The position numbers and the translations under genes were made by a program. From positions 17,070,641 through 17,134,640 of the forward strand of contig NC_067206.1 of NCBI RefSeq assembly GCF_026262505.1: DNA of 64,000 bases. Direction: 5' to 3'. The stretch comes from Trichomonas vaginalis G3. Its lineage: Eukaryota; Parabasalia; Trichomonadida; Trichomonadidae. The notes under the pieces were generated by a model. That model searched no databases. It worked only from the letters and a program-made list of their open reading frames with translations, and was not told the DNA's origin. Positions 52,425-61,911 of this stretch are shown here, one piece after another; position 1 is the stretch's first letter; each line of letters starts with the position of its first letter.

Positions 52425-54562
52425 TTATTTCATGCAATGTTTAACTATTTCACCATCTTCTTTAACACCCCAGTACTTACGCTTGGAGAGGACATGAACT
52501 TCGGTGAAAATTTTGTCCAATTTGAATTGACCCATCTTTTCACCGACCATTCCCATTTCAATGAGTTTGTTATAGCCTTCTTCGTTCGTCATGAGTGCGT
52601 CAATGTTCTCATAGTAAACCTTGACTTTGGATTTGACTTCGGAGAAGAACTCATTGTAGTTGTCAAGGACTGCCTTTGCGAACTGAGGGTAAGACCAATG
52701 TTCGACAATAGGTTTTAATGTGGTTACTAAGCCACTTTGACCTTGAGTGAATTCGTACTTCAAAACAAAAGGAGAAAACCTTCAACAAAGTTGTCGACCT
52801 TCTCATAATGTTTACTCTTCATCTCTTGAGGTTTCTTAATGGAATATCCCCATGTCGAATTCATAAGCAATTTGAGTGTCATTGCAAGTTTGGGGTTTGA
52901 AGCTTTCCTAATATCATACAGTTGTTGTATGACTTTTCCAACTGTATAGTTCCTTCCCGGGAACTCACCATCTTCGTTTGGAATTCCAGTCGGAATATAT
53001 TGGACAAACCTCATGTATGCAGCGTTAAGGTCGACATAGTATATCTTTTCATCTGAGTCGAACTTGTTGCAACCAATTGGTCCAGTTTGTGGAAATTCAA
53101 GTGAGTCTCTTATCTTCTGAGAAACTTCTCCTGTTATCTCATAAACATCGTCGAAGCAACCTGTTTCATATAAAACCTTCTGACCTAACTCAGATGCTCT
53201 CCAATATAATTTGACGTCAATTGGATGTCTCAATGGAAGTTTGTTTATAGCATCTTGAAGTTCTTGCAACCTCATTGGAAGTTCTTCTGGTTCAGGTTGG
53301 TATCTGAACATACCAACCCCTTGTGGAACCGTGTACTTCTTTTGTACTAGAACTTTGTCTGGAACAACTTTTGGTCTTGCTAACAATGAAAAGTTTGTTT
53401 CGTCTTTTGGTACAAAAGTTTCTGTCAGCTTGTCATCTGGAATTGGTTCCAACAAACCTTTCTTGAAAAGAATGTTGACAGCTCTGACAATGTTGCACTT
53501 ACTTTTACCAAAGAATGGGTTTGTAAGACTTTCGTTCAACATGAAGTGGTTGTGGACAATTACAATCTTCAACCATGGTAAGTCTTTGTCAACAACATAG
53601 TCGTCATGTGAAGAACCTTTAGCTGTAGGTATGTTGACTCGGATATTGACATTTGCCAACGGTGCAATTTTTGCCAATTGACCTCTGAGAATGTACCTTG
53701 TCTTCACACATGACTCAAGATACTTCATCTTCTCATCTGTAACAAGACCAGAGTTCCTGAGACATGTAAGAATGCAAGGTTCATTGACAATTGTTTCAAT
53801 TGAATTGTAAATTCCATACCTTGTCAAGTCAATGTCAGACTTATTTATGAAGGGGAAGTATCCAGCATGTTGTCTGACTGCTTGAGGGTTAGGTTGGTAC
53901 CATTCGAACTTGACACTTGCAATTCCTTCAATTGCATTCAAAATGTCTGAGTCGGAGTCAACCATTTGTTCTCTCTTTGTAGTCTTGAAAGCGTCAAGAA
54001 GTTTTGCGGCTGTTTGTTCATTGCCATGTGCATAGTAAATGTGACCATCCAAATCTGTTATGGTCAATCTGAGATTGTGTCCTTTCTTATTTCCGTCTTG
54101 AATTGCAGCAAGTACTCCCATGAAGCCTTCTTTGTTCTTTCCTTCGTCAAAGTTTACTGTAAAGGTTCGACCAGATGTAATTTGACTTCTAACTTCACGA
54201 TACTTTTCATATGCATATCTTGTTCTTTCCATGGGAGCATGTGCGTCTTCACCTTTTCCTTTTTTCCTTCTCAAAGGATGCAATTGTTCGTCATGTTTCC
54301 AGTAGAATCTGGCAAAGCCGTCGTGTCCTTCAACTTGAGGTTCACTAACATCGAAAGGCATGTCCATAAGACGTTCTTCTTCTAACCTCTCTAGTCTGTT
54401 TGGATAATTGGCACGTGCTGTTTCCAAATCCATTTCGTAGCGAAGACCAGACAATTTGTCATAGACTTTTATGGGTCTTCCCTTCCTATATTTAAAATTC
54501 TTCGAAACTCTCCAACCATATCTTTGTAACTCTGCTTTTATTCTAGCAGACTTTCTATCCAT
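52425..54562 (-). pseudogene. DNA polymerase B-like protein of X (copy X5)
   Basis: Same protein as in X2. It looks broken about once. Confidence 0.75.
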
Positions 54563-54605
54563 TCTATATGGGGCATTTTTATAAAAATAAAAAAATATTT
54601 TTTCT

Positions 54606-55085
54606 TTACTTTACATAACCGCCTGCTGCCATAAGTCTTTGACGCCAACCCATACCAGCTAATGAAGGTTGACTTGGTTTAGTTTGGAAACTAAACTTTG
54701 GTTTTGGTTTATCTTCAGTTTTTGGTTTCTCTTCTTCTATCGGTTTTTCGTCACTTTTCGGTTCCTCTGACTTTACTTCACTTGCAGGAACAGTTGTGTC
54801 GTCAACATCTTCATAAATATCATATGCCATTTGTTTTTGTTTTCCTTTCAACTTTTTGTGTTTGTTGTAAAGTTTAGAATATTTCGACTCTAAGTCAATG
54901 AGATGTTCTATAATGAACTGTTGGTCAGTGAAGTAAACTTTTCCATCTGTTGTCTCCAAAGCTGTAATGCATGAAAAATAGCGTGACTTCATTTTTGACA
55001 GTTTACAAATGTAAAGTGTTGCATCCTTAAAAACTTGGAAATATATACATTCATGAATTATCTTGTATATTAATTGAAAATCCAT
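54606..55085 (-). CDS. Lys/Pro-rich X protein with Z5-derived start
   Basis: Open chimera as before; border at 54971/54972. Confidence 0.5.
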   Translation of the reverse strand: MDFQLIYKIIHECIYFQVFKDATLYICKLSKMKSRYFSCITALETTDGKVYFTDQQFIIEHLIDLESKYSKLYNKHKKLKGKQKQMAYDIYEDVDDTTVPASEVKSEEPKSDEKPIEEEKPKTEDKPKPKFSFQTKPSQPSLAGMGWRQRLMAAGGYVK

Positions 55086-55668
55086 AAAACCCTAACAATA
55101 TTTTTTCTTAAAAAAACTATAAAAATATAAATAAAATTAATCGTTAAATAAAAATATTTGATATTAGAATTTTATTGGAAAAATAAAAAACTTAATATTT
55201 TAAAGAAATACTTAAATACTTGAATGTTTTAACTTTTACATTATCATATAGACTCTCAAATTATTGATTGGAAACGGTTTGAGGGTTATCAATTTAAAAA
55301 AAATTGTGAGTTTTTTAAATTTTTGGCAATGAGTTTTAAAAATTTGTGAGTGAGAATGTGTGTTGATGCTTGGCACTTTGAAGGGAAGATGTTCTGGGTT
55401 CACAATTATTAATGGGATAAATAAAATGATTATAAATATAATATATTAGAAAATAATTTGCAAAATCTCTCCATTTTTATAAATTTAATAATAGAAGTTG
55501 ATCTATATAGAAAGAGCATTTTATCTATTAAGTTTTTGGCTTTTGCCTTCAAATCATTAATATAATTTTTTCAAAAAAAATTGTTTTATTTAAAATAAAC
55601 AAATTTTATCAAATAACTAGTATTTTTAAATTATCTTTTGAAAAATTGAAAAATTTACAAATTAAAAA

Positions 55669-56640
55669 ATGGAAGACATCTTGGTTCGTCTCGAAAACCC
55701 AGAAGATCTTAAAACTTTTCAACTCCCAACCGTTCCCGCCGATCAGGTTCTCAACGTAATTGAAGAAAAATATCAAGAATACATTAATAATCCAAATGTA
55801 ACTCTCGAAGATACGGCAAAAACACTTTCAATAGGAAAAGAACGTTTGAAAAAAATTTTCGTACTACTCGGCTATCCAATAAAAGAAAGAGGAAGACCAA
55901 AGAAAAAAATTTTTGAGGAAGATGTATACAAAATTTTGGAAATTAAAGCACAATATGACATTGGATACAAAAGGATCAAAGAATCATATTTCGAAAAAGT
56001 CGAAAGATTTACATTCAACGATGCTTTCAAAATTTTCAATCAACAACATTTGTTTACATTTCACAGGCATCAGAAAATCGACGAACATCCACATGAATAC
56101 GTTGCTCAATATGTTAATCAATTGTGGCATACTGATTTGAAATTTCTGAAGGACGATAACGGTAACCTTCAATATTTAATTTCATTTCTTGATGACAGAA
56201 GCAGATACATTATTTGCTGGGATGTTTTCGATACAAAAGAAATGAAAAATACTGCCAGAGTATTTCGTCACGCAATTGATTTAGTCAAATTAGTTCCACA
56301 TGGAATTCTCACAGATAATGGAACAGAATTCATTGGAAAAGATTTTGAAGCGGTTTGCCAAGAATTCAATATAAAACATTTCAAAACTCATCCGTACTCT
56401 CCAGAGGAAAATGGAAAAATTGAAAGGAGTTGGGAGACTCTTTTCAAGACAAACCCTGGAGTGAACGTCTTTGAGTTCATCCCCAATGTTGTTTCCCAGT
56501 ATAATAGGGTATGGAAACACTCCGCATTATTCAAACTCTTTGGGGAGAAATTGACTCCATTTGAGGCCTGGGAAAGAGGCCCCAAATGGACAAAAGATCT
56601 CTGCGCTGAACCAGGCTTCGAAAAAAATCTTAGAGATTAA
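55669..56640 (+). CDS. Z transposase (copy Z5)
   Basis: Open 323-residue protein, identical in translation to Z1, Z2 and Z4. Confidence 0.9.
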   Translation: MEDILVRLENPEDLKTFQLPTVPADQVLNVIEEKYQEYINNPNVTLEDTAKTLSIGKERLKKIFVLLGYPIKERGRPKKKIFEEDVYKILEIKAQYDIGYKRIKESYFEKVERFTFNDAFKIFNQQHLFTFHRHQKIDEHPHEYVAQYVNQLWHTDLKFLKDDNGNLQYLISFLDDRSRYIICWDVFDTKEMKNTARVFRHAIDLVKLVPHGILTDNGTEFIGKDFEAVCQEFNIKHFKTHPYSPEENGKIERSWETLFKTNPGVNVFEFIPNVVSQYNRVWKHSALFKLFGEKLTPFEAWERGPKWTKDLCAEPGFEKNLRD

Positions 56641-56815
56641 CAAATAATTTCAAAAACAAGAAAATTCAAAAAATCACAAAAAGGAAGTTAAGGAATAAAC
56701 ACTTACATTTATTACATTTGGATTTTTTAAAAAATTCAGTATTATTTTTAGAAATAAGATAATATAGTTCTAAATAAAACAAAGAATGTTAAGAATGAAG
56801 AAGGAATTAGCGGAT

Positions 56816-57124
56816 GCAGCCGAAGCACACTCACAAATTACTCTCAATATCCACTCAAATCATACAAAGTTTTGTCGAATAGTTTGATATAAAGACAAAA
56901 AATTTACAATTTTTAATTAAATCCGAACAATCTTACATATGCAGCTGAAGCACACTCACAAATTACTCTCAATATCCACTCAAATCATACAAAGTTTTGT
57001 CGAATAGTTTGATATAAAGACAAAAAATTTACAATTTTTAATTAAATCCGAACAATCTTACATATGCAGCTGAAGCACACTCACAAATTACTCTCAATAT
57101 CCACTCAAATCATACAAAGTTTTA
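56816..57124. repeat. 125-bp repeat, about 2.5 copies (Z5)
   Basis: Same count as Z3 and Z4. Confidence 0.9.
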
Positions 57125-57388
57125 TATTTTCATTTTATTGTTTCTTAATAAAGAATTTACTTTAATATTCTTAATTGTTTTCTTTTTTATATTTAATGTT
57201 TGATATCTATTTTAAAAAACTTATACAAATTCGAGTCAGCTAATAATTGAATTGAAAAAATAAAAAGAAAACATATAATTTTTAATCCGTCTAATTGAAT
57301 AAGCAATATTATAAATATTATGTTAAACGGTTAATTTTTTCTCAAAAAAAATTATTTCGAATTTCCGAAATTTTTGACATTTTGGCTG

Positions 57389-57566
57389 AGAACTATGGTC
57401 TGCGAGGTACATAGATAGAATCAGTACCTCGCAGACTATAGTTCTCTATATGGCGCCGAAAATTTTTTGGTGAAATGTCGTCGCATTTCACCAAAAATTT
57501 TTCGGCGCCATAGGAAGAATTGGAGGGTGTGAGATACTATTACATGCTATAGTACTCACACCCTCC
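57389..57566. repeat. Three-palindrome block of Z5
   Basis: Sequence as in Z1. Confidence 0.95.
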
Positions 57567-58950
57567 AACTCCCAATCAAAATCGCATAAAATTTGCTACT
57601 TATCTTCAGATTACCTCCCATTATAAAATATATCATTGCTATCTCATCGTACTATATTTCCACCCTATTGTATTTAAAAATATAAAATTTTTTGATAATA
57701 TATTTTTATATCTTGAATTTTCAAGCAAAATATTCACAGATAATATAATGGGAAATCTATCTCAACCTAGCCTTAAAGTACCAAACTCCTGCTTGCATTC
57801 TCACTCACAAATATTAAACATCCATCTCCAAAAAACTAAATTCTTCACAATTTTTTAAAATTGAGAACATAAAAAATGTATGCATTCAATAATTTAAGAT
57901 ACTAACAAATATTAAAAACTTCAAAATATCAGATATTAACGTTTTTCAATTAAAAAAATATCATTTTGCTTTTCAATTCGAACATAAATCTTAAATATTT
58001 TTAATTAATATCTGATTTACAGCATTATTATCCATTTATAAATCTGACAAATAAATGACAAAACCATCAGAAATAGTGTCACTTTTTGTCAAAAGTGAAG
58101 TCACGCTATTTTTCATGCACAACACTCCATGGGCAAGCTTGTCGCAATTCAATGGGTTCCAAATCCAGGCAAGAAGACGAAGGTCAGACACATTGACGGT
58201 GACAAGCTCAACAACCGTAAGGAGAACCTCGAGTGGTTCTAAGAGTAAAAAATATTTTAGGGGGAAACCCCAAGTAAATTTAAGTGTTTAGTTGGATAAG
58301 TAGGCACTATTAATGGTAATTTGGAAAATTAGCTCCCGACCTTTGAATTGGGCTCTTTCGTTATCTTCCCAGTTGCGTAGGAGGTCGTCCCAGAGGAGTT
58401 GGTAGAATTGCCAATTCAAGGACGATTTGTCCTCCCAGGCATTGAGGATGTACTGCTCGTAGAGTCTCATGACCTCTGCCTTGCACCAGACACCCTCTCC
58501 CTTGGAACGTAAGGCTTCTTCGAAGTGCTCGAATGCGATTGGCTGCTTGACCATCCGAAATGACACTTTTTGTCCGTTTGGTCAATGTTCGTGTCTCGTG
58601 CCATAGTCGACGAAAATACTATCATAAGACAAATTACGGAAAGTGAACTCAAACAAAAAGTGACACAATGCATTTGCCAACCAAATAACTTTACAAAGCA
58701 AAAACTTAAATTACTTGTCAAGCTTACTATTCTTATTTTAACAATTAAAAAATTAAATTTTATTTTTTATTTAAAAAAATCATCTTATATCATCTGATAT
58801 ATATATATAACAGCATTAATATTTCAATGATTCACAAATCAACTTTTTCATTATTTTAAATAATTATAGAATATATACCGACTTTTTGTACATAAATATT
58901 TTTAGATTCAATAATGATTTACGGTTTTTTTCAAAACTTATAATTTTCAA

Positions 58951-60249
58951 ATGAGTGGTAGAATCTTCGATTTAATTGATTTAGAATGGTTAAATCAAGC
59001 TAATCAACAAATTCAAAGCGGTATTAACGTCGAAACCGTTCTCCAAAATGTCCCTTTAACAGATGGAAGAATTCTTCCCACAATATCACATAAAACTTTT
59101 AAAAACGCTCTTAATTTCAATCAAATTGAAATTCCAAAATTACGTACAGGTCCAAAACCAAAAGATCCACCACAAGAATTAATAAATACTGTCCAAAATT
59201 TACATAATAAAGTTCAAAAAATAGGAATTTCCCGGGCTTTCGGCCGAATTATAACAGATCGTCAAATGATACTTGAATCGCAAATGCAAAATCAACAAAA
59301 TATTCAAATTCATTTTCCAATTCCACAATTGTCTCAACGGAATCAAAATTCAGAGTTTGATTACAGTTCTCCTGACATTTCAAGTTCATCTGAACAGTTA
59401 TCATCAGAAATCTCTTCAAATTCCGACGATTCATCAGCCGAAGAATTATTTTCATCAAGTCCAAATTCAATTGATACAGAATCGGATATAAATTCAGAAG
59501 ATGACCCATATTCAATACGCACAAATACAACTTCAACATTTGAAAAAACTACAGATTATTTTGACCGTAAATTATTGAACATTCAATTTTCCGAAAGAAC
59601 TGTTAATAAATGTTTCAAACTTCTCAATCTTGCACAACCGCCAAAAAATTCAAAGGCAAAAGGTCAAACAAAATACGAAGCTTTTTACGTTAATGAAATA
59701 TGGCATGTAGATATTCACTTTTTAAATCATCGCCAAGGTGAATATCTATATGCCGTTATTGACGATAAATCACGAAAAATTTTGGCTTGGTCACATCTCG
59801 AAACTAAAGAAGCGGCACAAACAAGTCGTGTCATTCAACAATGTTTCGATGTATATGGCAAACCGTTTGCCATATGGAGTGACAATGGGCTTGAAAACTA
59901 CGGTGTTTTCAAAAATTTATTAAAAAATGCAAACGTCGAATCAATCACGATAATACCACACTGCCCTTACATGAATGGCAAAATCGAAAGATTTTGGCAG
60001 AATATTCAAGTTGATGAGGTAGCTTGGGATCAAATTCAAAATTTAATCGAAAATTATAACGCAACACCACATACACAGTTACCAAAAAATCCAGAAATAC
60101 ATACCTGGTTTACACCAAACAAATTTTATGATATCAGCGAAAAATATGATACCACCAAAGAACCCCTTTGGAAAGTTGATGGAGAAATTAAGGATTTGAG
60201 GATTTCTCTTCAACATTTCCGCGAGAGGAGAGCCAATCAAAGAAATTAA
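58951..60249 (+). CDS. Y transposase (copy 2)
   Basis: 432 residues, identical in translation to copy 1. Confidence 0.9.
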   Translation: MSGRIFDLIDLEWLNQANQQIQSGINVETVLQNVPLTDGRILPTISHKTFKNALNFNQIEIPKLRTGPKPKDPPQELINTVQNLHNKVQKIGISRAFGRIITDRQMILESQMQNQQNIQIHFPIPQLSQRNQNSEFDYSSPDISSSSEQLSSEISSNSDDSSAEELFSSSPNSIDTESDINSEDDPYSIRTNTTSTFEKTTDYFDRKLLNIQFSERTVNKCFKLLNLAQPPKNSKAKGQTKYEAFYVNEIWHVDIHFLNHRQGEYLYAVIDDKSRKILAWSHLETKEAAQTSRVIQQCFDVYGKPFAIWSDNGLENYGVFKNLLKNANVESITIIPHCPYMNGKIERFWQNIQVDEVAWDQIQNLIENYNATPHTQLPKNPEIHTWFTPNKFYDISEKYDTTKEPLWKVDGEIKDLRISLQHFRERRANQRN

Positions 60250-60570
60250 TTCGGTAATATTTTAAAATCGAAAATAAAATCTAATTTTTAACACAAATTA
60301 ACAATATCGATTACATCTTCTTACTAAGCTCAGTCAGATTAATAAGAATAAACACTTACTTTTTAAAACATTTACATATTTTTTTTCTTCGTTACAGAGA
60401 TACGCAAGTTGCAGAAGAAGCAGCAACTGTAGTACAGTAATTTGACACTCCGAAATCGAACATTAGTGACTTTGAGTAGATTTTGAATTTAATATAGATC
60501 TTGATTTTTAATAACCATCATAGCAAGAGCTAGTTGGTGAATGGTATCCGCGAATTTCGGCTTGAAAGTT

Positions 60571-61513
60571 GGGAAACTTTGTCCGAATGTTAAACTATTC
60601 GGACAAAGTTTCCCGCTGTTTGCGAAGGAATTGTTGGCTATGATGTACTGATTCATGATCAGTGCATCATAGCCAACAATTCCTTATACAAAGTTCAAAA
60701 ACTTGGGTGCAATCAGAACTGATTGCACCCAAGTTTTTGAACTTTCTCGAGGGAATGAAAGGGTAAGAGGTATACATTATGAATATATACCTCTTACCCT
60801 TCCATTCCCTCTCTGACAGCGGGAAACTTTGTCTGAATGTTAAACTATTCAGACAAAGTTTCCCGCTGTTTGCGAAGGAATTGTTGGCTATGATGTACTG
60901 ATTCATGATCAGTGCATCATAGCCAACAATTCCTTATACAAAGTTCAAAAACTTGGGTGCAATCAGTTCTGATTGCACCCAAGTTTTTGAACTTTCTCGA
61001 GGGAATGAAAGGGTAAGAGGTATACATTATGAATATATACCTCTTACCCTTCCATTCCCTCTCTGACAGCGGGAAACTTTGTCTGAATGTTAAACTATTC
61101 AGACAAAGTTTCCCGCTGTTTGCGAAGGAATTGTTGGCTATGATGTACTGATTCATGATCAGTGCATCATAGCCAACAATTCCTTATACAAAGTTCAAAA
61201 ACTTGGGTGCAATCAGAACTGATTGCACCCAAGTTTTTGAACTTTCTCGAGGGAATGAAAGGGTAAGAGGTATACATTATGAATATATACCTCTTACCCT
61301 TCCATTCCCTCTCTGACAGCGGGAAACTTTGTCTGAATGTTAAACTATTCAGACAAAGTTTCCCGCTGTTTGCGAAGGAATTGTTGGCTATGATGTACTG
61401 ATTCATGATCAGTGCATCATAGCCAACAATTCCTTATACAAAGTTCAAAAACTTGGGTGCAATCAGAACTGATTGCACCCAAGTTTTTGAACTTTCTCGA
61501 GGGAATGAAAGGT
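60571..61513. repeat. 250-bp palindromic tandem repeat, about 3.8 copies (Y copy 2)
   Basis: Units start at 60571, 60821, 61071 and 61321, exactly 250 bases apart. Each unit has four palindromes. Three are as in copy 1. The fourth is GAGGGAATG-AAAGGGTAAGAGGTATA with TATACCTCTTACCCTTCCATTCCCTC. The last unit lacks most of the fourth. Unit 1 has GTCCGAAT/ATTCGGAC arms while units 2-4 have GTCTGAAT/ATTCAGAC. Unit 2 has CAGTTCTG at one palindrome centre where the others have CAGAACTG. Confidence 0.97.
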
Positions 61514-61911
61514 AAGAGATATCCATTTCCTTTCACCTTCGTTCTCAATAATTAACTTATAAATTTTTTAAAGCAAAAAAGTCTGATTTTTTTTGACAAG
61601 TAAATATATAGGGAATTTATCCGACCAAATAAGTGTCACTTTTTCGGTTCACTTCACTTTCCGTAACTCGTCTTACAACAATACAGACAAACAGGTTATA
61701 TATGAGTTTGAGACCAAGAATGGTGTAACTCGACCTGTCCGATTCAAAGACTCCGAGGGCGACCATGAAATTAAACGGAAATTAGCTAGGAAGGAATATA
61801 AAATGGACTGGTTGCCACCACCTCCACCACCTTTACCTGTTCCTCAAGTAAATAAGCCTTTCCCGTTCCCAAGAATTCCCACATTTAAATTCAAATTCGA
61901 ATAAAAATTTT

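Larger units (their letters stand above)
49378..54971. mobile_element. X block, copy X5, interrupted by transposon Y (fossil)
   Basis: X sequence at 49378-49881 and 52193-54971, split by Y within the Pro-rich gene. HNH micro-ORF 49391-49504; 88-residue gene ends at 49550. Apart from the insertion it looks broken about once, in the polymerase. Confidence 0.8.
54972..58115 (+). mobile_element. Transposon Z, full copy Z5
   Basis: 3144 bp, TGCA at both edges, sister of Z4 by the shared G at 57198. Confidence 0.85.
58620..61679 (+). mobile_element. Transposon Y, copy 2, with expanded palindromes
   Basis: 3060 bp, at the same target base as copy 1 with AATAC at 58615-58619 and 61680-61684. It is longer than copy 1 by about 749 bases, i.e. 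three extra 250-bp palindrome units. It arose by duplication of the whole X-Y segment, not by a second insertion. Confidence 0.92.

Noticed and set aside
60667-61406. Three identical 79-codon minus-strand frames
   Set aside because: They lie wholly inside the 250-bp palindromic repeat and repeat with it; no coding signature.
60571-61513. CRISPR-like array
   Set aside because: There are no spacers: the whole 250-bp unit repeats and is made of inverted arms, in a eukaryotic genome.
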